From the NCBI RefSeq assembly GCF_026343115.1, contig NZ_JAPEMC010000001.1, positions 5,435,001 to 5,499,000 on the forward strand: a stretch of 64,000 bases of DNA, read 5' to 3'. The DNA is from Streptomyces sp. NBC_00102. Lineage in GTDB: Bacteria; Actinomycetota; Actinomycetes; Streptomycetales; Streptomycetaceae. A program made the position numbers and the translations under genes. Below are positions 24,589 through 32,488 of the stretch, in pieces. Numbering within the stretch: the first letter of the stretch is position 1; every line of letters starts with the position of its first letter. The notes beneath the pieces were generated by a model. The model was not told the DNA's origin, ran no database searches, and saw only the letters and a list, made by a program, of their open reading frames with translations.

Positions 24589-26029
24589 TAGGGCTTGGTC
24601 AGGTCGGTGCGGCTGTGGGTATGTCGCGGTGGCAGGTGGGGCAGGCGCCGGTCCAGGTCGCGAGGAGTATCTGTAGCTCGCGGACGACTCGGTAGAGGCT
24701 CAGGCCGGCGCCGTGTCTTTTGGGGCTCTGGCCAGTCGTTGCAGGGTGCAGAAGGCGTGCGCGACGGAGACGAGGGTGACGTGATGGTGCCAGCCACTCC
24801 AGGTGCGGCCCTCGAAGTGGGCCAGGCCCAGGGCCTGTTTCATCTCGCGGTAGTCGTGTTCGATGCGCCAGCGGAGTTTGGCGAGGCGGACCAGGGTGGT
24901 CAGCGGGGTGTCGGCCGGGAGGTCGGAGAGCCAGAACTGAACAGGTTCTTCCCTGCCGGCCGGCCACTCGGCCAGGAGCCAGCACTCGGGCAGTTCCGGG
25001 CCGTCGGCGGCCTGGCGGACCTCGCGTCCGGCAGGCCGGATCCGCAGGGCCACGAAGCGTGAGTACATCCGCTTGAAGCCGCTGCGGCCACTGCCGGGCC
25101 GGGATCCCTCACGCCATTGCACCGGCTTCGCCGCTCTGCGTCCGGCGGCTACGACCAGGTGTTTCACGGACTGTGGCTTGTCGGGGTACTTCGCGACCGG
25201 TGGGCGTCCGTTCCCGGAGTACGGTTCGGTCACCGGTGCGGCGTGGCCGGGGTGGGCCGACATGGTGGTCGAGATGCCCACCACGTAGTTGAGCCCGCGG
25301 GCCTGGAGGCCGAGGCGGAAGGCCGCGGCGTCGCCGTATCCGGCATCCGCGACAGCCAGCGGGACCTCGATGCCCCATGAGCGGGTCTCGTCGAGCATGT
25401 CGAGCGCGAGCTGCCATTTCTCCACGTGCCCGATGTCGTCGGGGATGCCGCAGGCGGTGCGGCGGGCGACCTTGTCCGGGTCCGCCTTCACGGATCCGGG
25501 CGCCCAGGTCTCGGGCAGGAACAGCCGCCAGTCCACCGCCGCCGAAGCATGGTCACAGGCCATGTGCAGGGAGACGCCGACCTGGCAGTTGGTGACCTTC
25601 CCGGCGGTTCCGGTGTACTGCCGTGACACGCACGCCGAGGCACTGCCGTCCTTGAGGAACCCGGTGTCGTCGAAGACCAGCGCGGTGGGCCGGATCGCCT
25701 GTTCCATCCTCCAGGCCAGCTTGGCTCTCACGTGTGCGGGATCCCACGGGCTGGTGGTGATGAAGTGGGCCAGTGCCTGACGGTTCCCGTCCTCGCCCAG
25801 CCGGGCGGCCATCGGCTCGACCGACTTGCGCCGCCCGTCCATGAGCAGGCCCCGCAGATAGACCTGCCCCCACCGACGCTGATCGTTCCTCGCGAACGGC
25901 TCAAAAACCTCCGCCGCGAAATCCTCCAACTCACCACGCAAAGCCGCAATCTCGTCCGGAGTCACACCCTTCCAACGCGACACCGAACACAAAGACACGC
26001 ACCGCCACAATCAACCTGACCAAGCCCTA
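24589..26029 (-). mobile_element. IS701-family insertion sequence inserted at the junction of two IS630 copies
   Basis: 1441 bp with 15-bp perfect terminal inverted repeats (TAGGGCTTGGTCAGG at 24589-24603 and its complement at 26015-26029). It is flanked by the 4-bp target duplication CTAG at 24585-24588 and 26030-26033, as IS701-type elements generate. The CTAG consists of the last C of IS630 copy 1, the shared TA, and the first G of copy 2. Confidence 0.9.
24700..25983 (-). CDS. IS701-family transposase
   Basis: A 427-residue transposase with the IS701-type DDE layout: LVFDDTGFLKDGSASACVSRQYTG near residue 95, NCQVGVSLHMACDH, VPLAVADAGYGDAAAFR, and the C-terminal RWRIEHDYREMKQALGLAHFEGRTW carrying the glutamate. 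The start is uncertain: GTG at 25983 (VSRWKGVTPDE) is used; GTG at 26010 and at 25965 (with a close GGAAGG) are also in frame. It fills the IS with a 111-bp non-coding 3' part. Confidence 0.88.
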   Translation of the reverse strand: MSRWKGVTPDEIAALRGELEDFAAEVFEPFARNDQRRWGQVYLRGLLMDGRRKSVEPMAARLGEDGNRQALAHFITTSPWDPAHVRAKLAWRMEQAIRPTALVFDDTGFLKDGSASACVSRQYTGTAGKVTNCQVGVSLHMACDHASAAVDWRLFLPETWAPGSVKADPDKVARRTACGIPDDIGHVEKWQLALDMLDETRSWGIEVPLAVADAGYGDAAAFRLGLQARGLNYVVGISTTMSAHPGHAAPVTEPYSGNGRPPVAKYPDKPQSVKHLVVAAGRRAAKPVQWREGSRPGSGRSGFKRMYSRFVALRIRPAGREVRQAADGPELPECWLLAEWPAGREEPVQFWLSDLPADTPLTTLVRLAKLRWRIEHDYREMKQALGLAHFEGRTWSGWHHHVTLVSVAHAFCTLQRLARAPKDTAPA

Positions 26030-26032
26030 CTA

Positions 26033-27165
26033 GTCTTCTGAGTCAGGAATTCTGTTCAGATGTATAGGCTTGGTCTGTGGCGCGTACTGGGCGGCCGAAG
26101 GCCGAGTTGATCCTGTCTGATGATGAACGGGCTGCGCTCGAGGGATGGGTGCGGCGTCGCTCCACGCCGCAGGCATGGGCTCTGAGGTGCCGGATCATCC
26201 TGGCTTGCGCGGAGGGTGCTTCGAACAAGGACGTCGCGGCCCGGCTCGACTCGACTCCGCATGCGGTGGGCCGCTGGCGGGCGAGGTTCGTCGAGCACCG
26301 GATCGCCGGCCTGGGCGACATGCCTCGCTCGGGTGGTCCAAGGTCGGTCACCGACGAACAGGTAGCCGCGCTGATTGCCAGGACCCTGGAGTCCGTCCCG
26401 AAGAACGCGACGCACTGGTCGACGCGGTCGATGGCGAAGCAGACGGGTCTGTCGCAGTCGACGGTGTCACGGGTCTGGCGGGCGTTCGGTCTGCAGCCGC
26501 ACCGCTCGGAGACCTTCAAGCTGTCGACGGATCCGTACTTCGTCGACAAGGTCCACGATGTCGTCGGTCTCTATCTGGACCCGCCCGAGCGGGCCCTGGT
26601 CTTCTGCGTGGACGAAAAGTCGCAGATCCAGGCCTTGGACCGCTCTCAGCCGGTGCTGCCGATGATGCCCGGAGTGCCGCAACGCGTCACACACGACTAC
26701 GTCCGCGCAGGCACCACCACGCTGTTCGCCGCCCTGGAGGTCGCCACCGGCAAGGTGATCGGTTCCCTGCACAGGCGCCACCGGGCCGAGGAGTTCAAGA
26801 AGTTCCTCATCAAGCTCGAACGGGAAGTGCCGGACGGCCTCGAGGTTCACTTGGTGCTGGACAACTACGCCACCCACAAGACCCCGGCCATCAAGACCTG
26901 GCTGCTGGCCCACCCCCGGTTTCACCTGCACTTCACCCCGACCGGGTCGTCCTGGCTCAACCTGGTGGAGCGATGGTTTGCCGAGCTGACGAACAAACAG
27001 ATACGGCGAGGCGTCCACAAGACGGTCCAGGCCCTGGAGCAGGACATCCGAACCTGGATCGCAGCCTGGAACACCGACCCTAAACCCTACGTCTGGACCA
27101 AGACCGCGGACGAGATCCTCGAACGCCTCGCCTCATATCTGAGCAGAATTCCTGACTCGGAAGAC
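26033..27165 (+). mobile_element. IS630-family insertion sequence, copy 2 (plus orientation)
   Basis: 1133 bp, inverted relative to copy 1 and apparently identical to it: both strands give the same translations in several frames, and all stretches I compared match. The outer right end is followed by TA at 27166-27167. Without the IS701 element the two copies would abut tail to tail with one shared TA. Confidence 0.9.
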
Positions 27166-27168
27166 TAG
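26077..27168 (+). CDS. IS630-family transposase, copy 2
   Basis: A 363-residue protein identical to the transposase at 23450-24541, with the same GTG start (MARTGRPKAELILSDDE), two helix-turn-helix segments and D, D, E acids. Its TAG stop lies in the outer terminal repeat. See copy 1 for motifs. Because both ends of each copy are intact, either copy, or the whole pair, could in principle be mobilised. Confidence 0.93.
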   Translation: MARTGRPKAELILSDDERAALEGWVRRRSTPQAWALRCRIILACAEGASNKDVAARLDSTPHAVGRWRARFVEHRIAGLGDMPRSGGPRSVTDEQVAALIARTLESVPKNATHWSTRSMAKQTGLSQSTVSRVWRAFGLQPHRSETFKLSTDPYFVDKVHDVVGLYLDPPERALVFCVDEKSQIQALDRSQPVLPMMPGVPQRVTHDYVRAGTTTLFAALEVATGKVIGSLHRRHRAEEFKKFLIKLEREVPDGLEVHLVLDNYATHKTPAIKTWLLAHPRFHLHFTPTGSSWLNLVERWFAELTNKQIRRGVHKTVQALEQDIRTWIAAWNTDPKPYVWTKTADEILERLASYLSRIPDSED

Positions 27169-27201
27169 CTCCACCGACCCGATGACCTGCGGGAACGCAG
27201 T

Positions 27202-27217
27202 TGTGACCCAGCTCACT
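27202..27217. promoter_or_regulatory. Crp-like site TGTGA-N6-TCACT
   Basis: TGTGACCCAGCTCACT matches the TGTGA-N6-TCACA palindrome at 9 of 10 positions. It lies 35 bp beyond the IS630 end and about 105 bp upstream of the ATG at 27324. A small CTACC/GGTAG inverted repeat overlaps its right edge. Function inferred only from the motif. Confidence 0.4.
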
Positions 27218-27323
27218 ACCGACAGGTAGCGAAACCCGCGTCACGATCCGCGCCCACCGCGCTCTCCCTTCCGGACGCTCCGTCACATCCCGTGCCGGAG
27301 CCGATGGGAGAGGGAGGCCGGCC

Positions 27324-27806
27324 ATGCGTGGTGCGGTGGAGAAGGCGGCGGCCGACTGGCTGGCATCGGCGGCACCGGACCCGGATGCCTGCTCGTGGGA
27401 GTGGGAGCGCGGCCTTCGGGGCATGGTGCTCCTGCCCACCGGCAGGCGCTGGGACGTGCTGGTGCTGTCCGCGAGGCTGGGCCATCCGACGCTCGACGTG
27501 CTCACCCGTCTGCTCGACAGGCCCGGCCCGGTGCTGGCCGACTTCGGCGACGCCCGGATGGGCTTCTTCGTGCCGCCGGGCACCGCCGCGCGGTGGATCG
27601 GCACGGGGGTGCGGGGGCTGGGGGCCGGTACCTGGATCGTGGTGCCGCACCCGGGGCGGCCGGTCGGGGGAGTGCGCTGGCTGGTGCCGCCCGACGGGTC
27701 GGGGACGCTCACCGACCCCGTCGTGCTGGAACTCGCGATGCACGAGGCGGCGGCCGTCGTGGCGGCCCGTGAACGGTACGCGGAAGGCGGTGACCTGGGG
27801 CGATGA
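27324..27806 (+). CDS. Conserved hypothetical protein upstream of the chitinase
   Basis: A 160-residue soluble protein starting MRGAVEKAAADWLASA after GAGAGGGAGG. Visible features are LLPTGRRWDVLVLSARLGHPTLDVLTRLL, LADFGDARMGFFVPPGTAARW, GAGTWIVVPHPG and the C-terminal helix LELAMHEAAAVVAARERY. It alternates strands and helices and has several conserved-looking Gly/Pro turns, suggesting one compact alpha/beta domain. The segment resembles the N-terminal part of some actinobacterial bifunctional primase/polymerase-type proteins, but I cannot assign it. The IS cluster now separates it from the puuB-like gene. Confidence 0.65.
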   Translation: MRGAVEKAAADWLASAAPDPDACSWEWERGLRGMVLLPTGRRWDVLVLSARLGHPTLDVLTRLLDRPGPVLADFGDARMGFFVPPGTAARWIGTGVRGLGAGTWIVVPHPGRPVGGVRWLVPPDGSGTLTDPVVLELAMHEAAAVVAARERYAEGGDLGR

Positions 27807-27868
27807 GCCGGCGGAGCGCGCGGGAGGGGCGAGGGGGGACGGGGTGGGGCATCGGGTCGCGATGCCAG

Positions 27869-27902
27869 TGGTCTTGACAACTCGATTGGTCTGGACCATG
27901 TT
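27869..27902 (+). promoter_or_regulatory. Chitinase promoter with paired TGGTCT-type repeats (DasR/chitin-responsive sites)
   Basis: Two imperfect direct repeats, TGGTCTTGACAA (27869-27880) and TGGTCTGGACCA (27887-27898), are spaced 18 bp start to start. The first overlaps a perfect -35 TTGACA (27874-27879); 17 nt later comes a -10-like CATGTT (27897-27902). Paired 12-bp TGGTC-N2-GACC repeats overlapping the promoter are known from Streptomyces chi genes. The 16-mers around both match the DasR consensus ACTGGTCTAGACCACT at 13/16 and 12/16. Confidence 0.75.
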
Positions 27903-27941
27903 GTGCGCGCCGCCCCATTCCCCCCTCGTTCGGAGGCAGTT

Positions 27942-29771
27942 GTGGAACGCAGACGATGTCCTGCCCGATTCACCAGAGCTCTGGCCGTCTTCTCGGCGAG
28001 CCTGCTGGCGGCCGGAACCCTCGCCGCCCTGGCCCCGACGGCCACCGCCGCCGACACCGATCTCGCGCGTAACGGCGGCTTCGAGTCGGGCCTGACCGAC
28101 TGGACCTGCTCGGCCGGGAGCGGAGCCGTCGTCAGCACCCCCGTGCACGGCGGCACCGCCGCGCTGAAGGCCACCCCGGCCGGCAGCGACTACGCCAACT
28201 GCGCCCAGACCGTCACGGTGAAGCCGGGCTCCACGTACACGCTGAGCGCCTGGGTCCAGGGCGACTACGTCTACCTCGGCGCGACCGGCACCGGCACCAC
28301 GGACGTCTCCACCTGGACGCAGTCCTCCGGCGCGTGGAAGCAACTGACCACCACCTTCACCACCGGCTCCGCCACCACCTCGGTCAACGTCTGGACCCAC
28401 GGCTGGTACGGCACCTCCGCCTACTACGTGGACGACCTGAGCCTGGTCGGCCCCGGCGGCGCCCCGGTCACCGTGCCCGCCGCCCCGACCGGGCTGACGG
28501 CCGGCACCCCCACCGCCACCTCGGTACCGCTCTCCTGGACGGCCTCCTCCGGCGCCACCGGCTACCAGGTCTACCGGGGCGGTACGAAGGTCGCCACGGT
28601 CACCGGCACCTCCACCACGGTGACCGGCCTCACCGCCTCCACCGCGTACAGCTTCCAGGTCACCGCCACCAACTCGGCCGGTGAGTCCGCGAAGTCCGCC
28701 GCGGTCACCGCCACGACCGCCGCCACCGGCTCCACCGGCGGCGGCAACAACGCGGGGCTGCCCGACCACGCGCTCGTCGGCTACCTCCACTCCAGCTTCG
28801 CCAACGGCTCCGGCTACACCCGGATGGCCGACGTACCCGCCTCCTGGGACGTCATCAACCTCGCCTTCGGCGAGCCGACCTCCGTCACCTCGGGCGACAT
28901 CCGCTTCTCGCTCTGCCCGGTCACCGAGTGCCCGAACGTCGAGTCGGAGGCCGAGTTCAAGGCGGCCATCGCCGCCAAGCAGGCGGCCGGCAAGAAGGTG
29001 CTGATCTCGATCGGCGGCCAGAACGGCCAGGTCCAGCTCTCCACCACCGCGGCCCGGGACGCCTTCGTCACCTCGGTGTCCAAGATCATCGACACCTACG
29101 GGCTGAACGGCCTGGACATCGACTTCGAGGGGCACTCCCTCTCGCTGAACACCGGTGACACCGACTTCCGTTCACCCACCACGCCCGCCATCGTCAACCT
29201 GATCGCGGCCGTGAAGACCCTCAAGGCCAAGTACGGCGCCGGCTTCGTGCTCACCATGGCGCCGGAGACCTTCTTCGTCCAGCTCGGCTACCAGTACTAC
29301 GGATCGGGCCCCTGGGGCGGCCAGGACCCGCGTGCCGGCGCCTACCTGCCGGTGATCCACGCCCTGCGCGACGACCTCACCCTGCTGCACGTCCAGGACT
29401 ACAACTCGGGCTCCATCATGGGCCTGGACAACCAGTACCACTCGATGGGCGGCGCCGACTTCCACATCGCCATGACCGACATGATGCTCACCGGCTTCCC
29501 GGTGGCCGGCGACCAGACGAAGTTCTTCCCGGCGCTGCGGCCCGACCAGATCGCGATCGGCCTGCCCGCCTCCACCCAGGCCGGCAACGGGTACACCACC
29601 CCCGCCGAGGTCACCAAGGCGCTGAACTGCCTGACGAAGAAGACCGACTGCGGGACCTACCAGACCCACGGGACCTGGCCCGGACTGCGCGGCCTGATGA
29701 CCTGGTCGATCAACTGGGACCGCTTCAACAACGGTGAGTTCGCCCGGAACTTCGACGCCTACTTCGGCTGA
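27942..29771 (+). CDS. Secreted GH18 chitinase with CBM and fibronectin III domains
   Basis: 609 residues. A Sec signal peptide (ERRRCPARFTRALAVFSASLL ... TATA) ends near residue 36. Residues about 38-160 form a CenC-type beta-sandwich carbohydrate-binding module (NGGFESGLTDWTCS), and about 180-262 a fibronectin III domain (PAAPTGLTAGTPTATSVPLSW). Residues from about 275 to the end are the GH18 barrel, with VLISIGGQNG and the catalytic D392-I-D394-F-E396. It hydrolyses chitin outside the cell with retention of configuration. GTG at 27942 follows GGAGG by 5 nt. Regulation by N-acetylglucosamine via DasR is inferred from the promoter. Its 3' end overlaps the convergent PAP2 gene by 13 bp. Confidence 0.92.
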   Translation: MERRRCPARFTRALAVFSASLLAAGTLAALAPTATAADTDLARNGGFESGLTDWTCSAGSGAVVSTPVHGGTAALKATPAGSDYANCAQTVTVKPGSTYTLSAWVQGDYVYLGATGTGTTDVSTWTQSSGAWKQLTTTFTTGSATTSVNVWTHGWYGTSAYYVDDLSLVGPGGAPVTVPAAPTGLTAGTPTATSVPLSWTASSGATGYQVYRGGTKVATVTGTSTTVTGLTASTAYSFQVTATNSAGESAKSAAVTATTAATGSTGGGNNAGLPDHALVGYLHSSFANGSGYTRMADVPASWDVINLAFGEPTSVTSGDIRFSLCPVTECPNVESEAEFKAAIAAKQAAGKKVLISIGGQNGQVQLSTTAARDAFVTSVSKIIDTYGLNGLDIDFEGHSLSLNTGDTDFRSPTTPAIVNLIAAVKTLKAKYGAGFVLTMAPETFFVQLGYQYYGSGPWGGQDPRAGAYLPVIHALRDDLTLLHVQDYNSGSIMGLDNQYHSMGGADFHIAMTDMMLTGFPVAGDQTKFFPALRPDQIAIGLPASTQAGNGYTTPAEVTKALNCLTKKTDCGTYQTHGTWPGLRGLMTWSINWDRFNNGEFARNFDAYFG

Positions 29772-30649
29772 TCCGGACTCCCGGCCGCGGGCCCGTCCCC
29801 GGCCGGGACGCCGTCGGCGCCCCTGCGCCCGGTCCAGTGCCGGGCGCACCACAGCGGGACGAGCAGCAGACCGCTCAGCCACAGGCTGCCGAGCACGTCG
29901 AGCGGCCAGTGGTAGCCCCGCAGCATCAGACCGGCGCCCGTCGCCGCCGTCAGCAGGGCGGCGGCGACGGGCGCCATCCAGCGTCGCGGGGTGTACGCCA
30001 TGAGGAGCAGGGCCGATGCCCCGTACGCCACAGCGGCGGTCGCCGTATGGCCGGACGGGTAGTAGCCGGTGTACGGCACCAGCGGCCCCCGCCGGTCGAT
30101 CCACACCTTCATCGGTACGACCACCAGCGGCACCGCCACCATGGTCAGCGCCGCGATCAGCACGGTGCCCCGGGCGCCCCGCCACAGCGCGTACAGCAGC
30201 ACGCAGGCGAGGACCGGCAGGGCGACCGGCATCCCGCCGAGGTCGGAGAAGACCTGGGCGACCCCGGCGGGGCCGTGGCCGATGAGGTTCTCGCCGACGC
30301 GCTCGTCGAGCCGCAGCAACGGGCCGGCCACCGCCACCTGCCAGGTGGTCAGGGCGAAGAGGACCGCCATCAGGCAGGTCCACGAGAACCACGAGAGCCT
30401 GGGGAACCTGGGGAACGTGGAAAAGAGGAAGGCCGGCCGCCGGGGAACAGGGGGGGTTGTTCCGGGACGGCCGGCCGGATCGGTCCGCCGCGCGCCCCGG
30501 GGGGTGTGGGGCGGGCGGCCGTCCGATCGGTGAGGAGTTCCGGAGCCGGAGGCTCCGGTGATGCGCGCGAACGCGCCACCGGGCAGGTGCCGGGGAAGCC
30601 CCGGCCCGGTGCTGTCCGCAGTCCCCTGCGGACGGGGTGTTTCTCTCAT
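29759..30649 (-). CDS. PAP2-family membrane phosphatase
   Basis: A 296-residue protein. The phosphatase signature is visible in three parts: KVWIDRRGP, PYTGYYPSGHTATAAV, and RGYHWPLDVLG (Arg, His and Asp of the third motif). About five to six helices surround it (CLMAVLFALTTWQVAVA through LWLSGLLLVPLW). Such enzymes dephosphorylate lipid phosphates such as phosphatidate or undecaprenyl pyrophosphate at the membrane. The first 80 residues after the ATG at 30649 are Pro/Arg-rich and may not be translated; no strong ribosome binding site is seen, so the true start could be closer to the first helix. Confidence 0.8.
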   Translation of the reverse strand: MRETPRPQGTADSTGPGLPRHLPGGAFARITGASGSGTPHRSDGRPPHTPRGARRTDPAGRPGTTPPVPRRPAFLFSTFPRFPRLSWFSWTCLMAVLFALTTWQVAVAGPLLRLDERVGENLIGHGPAGVAQVFSDLGGMPVALPVLACVLLYALWRGARGTVLIAALTMVAVPLVVVPMKVWIDRRGPLVPYTGYYPSGHTATAAVAYGASALLLMAYTPRRWMAPVAAALLTAATGAGLMLRGYHWPLDVLGSLWLSGLLLVPLWCARHWTGRRGADGVPAGDGPAAGSPDQPK

Positions 30650-30798
30650 CTGCCGAAACCGTACGGCAGACGGGGCCCCGGGGACAGACGGAACGTGTTC
30701 CCGCCATCGCCCTCGCACACCTTCTTCACAGGCCCTCACTCCCATGCCGCGAATCCCCCGGGAAACGGCTCTCCGCAGGGGACTCGCGTTCGTACGGG

Positions 30799-32139
30799 TC
30801 AGAGAGCGGCGAAGGACTGTTCGATGATGTCCAGGCCCTCGTTGAGCAGATCCTCGCCGATGACAAGCGGCGGCAGGAAGCGCAACACGTTGCCGTACGT
30901 ACCGCAGGTCAGCACCAGCAGCCCCTCGGCGTGGCACGCCTTCGCCAGCGTGCCCGCGGCCTGGGCGTCCGGCTCCTTCGAGCCGGACTTCACCAGCTCG
31001 ATCGCGATCATGGCGCCGCGACCGCGGATGTCACCGATGATGTCGCCGTTCGGCAGCTTGTCCCGCATCGCGGAGAGGCGGTCCTTCATGACCTCCTCGA
31101 TGCGCTTGGCCTTCCCGTTCAGGTCCAGCTCGCGCATCGTCTCGATCGCGCCGAGCGCACCGGCGCAGGCGACCGGGTTGCCGCCGTAGGTGCCGCCCAG
31201 GCCACCGGCGTGCGCGGCGTCCATGATCTCGGCGCGGCCCGTCACGGCGGAGAGCGGCAGACCGCCCGCGATGCCCTTGGCGGTGGTGATGAGGTCGGGG
31301 ACGATGCCCTCGTCCTCGCAGGCGAACCACTGGCCGGTGCGGCAGAAGCCGGACTGGATCTCGTCGGCGACGAAGACGATCCCGTTGTCCTTCGCGAACT
31401 GCGCGATGGCCGGCAGGAAACCCTTGGCCGGCTCGATGAAGCCGCCCTCGCCGAGCACCGGCTCGATGATGATCGCCGCGACGTTCTCCGCGCCGATCTG
31501 CTTGGTGATCTCGTCGATGGCCTGCGCGGACGCCTCGGCACCGGCGTTCTCGGGACCCGTCGGCCAGCGGTAGCCGTACGCGACCGGGACGCGGTAGACC
31601 TCGGGGGCGAACGGGCCGAAGCCCTGCTTGTACGGCATGTTCTTCGCCGTCAGCGCCATCGTGAGGTTGGTCCGGCCGTGGTAGCCGTGGTCGAAGACGA
31701 CGACCGCGGTGCGCTTGGTGTACGCGCGGGCGATCTTCACCGCGTTCTCGACGGCCTCGGCGCCCGAGTTGAAGAGGGCGGACTTCTTGGCGTGGTCGCC
31801 GGGGGTGAGGTCGGCGAGCTGCTCGCAGACCTCCACGTAACCCTCGTACGGCGTCACCATGAAGCAGGTGTGGGTGAAGTCGGCGAGCTGCGCGGACGCG
31901 CGGCGCACGACGGCCTCGGCGGAGGCGCCCACGGACGTCACGGCGATGCCGGAGCCGAAGTCGATCAGACGGTTGCCGTCCACGTCCTCGATGATCCCGC
32001 CACCGGCGCGCGCGGCGAAGACGGGCAGCGTGGAGCCCACGCCGGCGGCGACCGTGGCGACGCGGCGGGCCTGCAGCTCCACCGACTTCGGGCCGGGGAT
32101 CGCGGTGACGACGCGGCGCTCCTGCGGGACAGCGGACAT
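30799..32139 (-). CDS. gabT: 4-aminobutyrate aminotransferase
   Basis: A 446-residue class III PLP enzyme. It has FNSGAEAVENAVKIARAYTKR, the stacking FDHGYHGRTNLTMALT, the cofactor Asp in VFVADEIQSGFCRTG, and the Schiff-base lysine in LITTAKGIAGGLPLSAVTG. These match bacterial GabT/PuuE. It converts GABA plus 2-oxoglutarate to succinic semialdehyde plus glutamate, the step before the dehydrogenase at 36952. ATG at 32139 follows a purine-rich stretch. Its promoter region faces the gene at 32489 and holds a cluster of repeated half-sites. Confidence 0.92.
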   Translation of the reverse strand: MSAVPQERRVVTAIPGPKSVELQARRVATVAAGVGSTLPVFAARAGGGIIEDVDGNRLIDFGSGIAVTSVGASAEAVVRRASAQLADFTHTCFMVTPYEGYVEVCEQLADLTPGDHAKKSALFNSGAEAVENAVKIARAYTKRTAVVVFDHGYHGRTNLTMALTAKNMPYKQGFGPFAPEVYRVPVAYGYRWPTGPENAGAEASAQAIDEITKQIGAENVAAIIIEPVLGEGGFIEPAKGFLPAIAQFAKDNGIVFVADEIQSGFCRTGQWFACEDEGIVPDLITTAKGIAGGLPLSAVTGRAEIMDAAHAGGLGGTYGGNPVACAGALGAIETMRELDLNGKAKRIEEVMKDRLSAMRDKLPNGDIIGDIRGRGAMIAIELVKSGSKEPDAQAAGTLAKACHAEGLLVLTCGTYGNVLRFLPPLVIGEDLLNEGLDIIEQSFAAL

Positions 32140-32488
32140 GAGGGGCTCCTGGGGTGGTGCGGGTGTGGGGGTGTGGACGCTTCTGCTGTCTGCAGGCTAG
32201 GGGCGTGGCCGGGGGCCGGTCATGCTCCGATCGGGAGTGGTGGGGGCGTGTCCTTGTCCGCGGCGGACAAGGAGCGGACAAGGACACGGACAAGGGGAGG
32301 ACGGGGAGCGAGGAAGCGGCGGGACGGGCGTACCGTGCCCCGGCCCCCGTGCACGCGTACCCGGCGGGCCCGGGAAAAACCCGCGCGACGACGGTCGCCA
32401 TCCGGGCGCCTTTGCTGAACTCCCCGCCCCCGCCCACTAGATTGGCCGGGGCAGCGGACGGACCTGGCTGGTCAGGGGGGAACGGTTC
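32140..32488. other. 349-bp divergent intergenic region between gabT and the membrane ATPase
   Basis: It contains the two divergent promoters and, at 32251-32295, an operator-like array described separately. The part near 32400-32488 is the 5' region of the plus-strand gene. I see no RNA gene or coding sequence in it. Confidence 0.7.
32251..32295. promoter_or_regulatory. Operator-like array of CGGACAAGG half-sites upstream of gabT
   Basis: An interrupted palindrome, TCCTTGTCCG (32251-32260), CGG, CGGACAAGGA (32264-32273), is followed by two more direct copies at 32275-32284 and 32287-32295, phased 11 and 12 bp apart. A single CGGACAAG recurs at 36804-36811 upstream of the semialdehyde dehydrogenase. 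The PucR regulator encoded at 35111 is a candidate binder (inference). Confidence 0.55.

Noticed and set aside
23451..27167. Composite transposon carrying cargo
   Set aside because: The only content between the IS630 copies is another complete IS with its own target duplication; no passenger gene exists.
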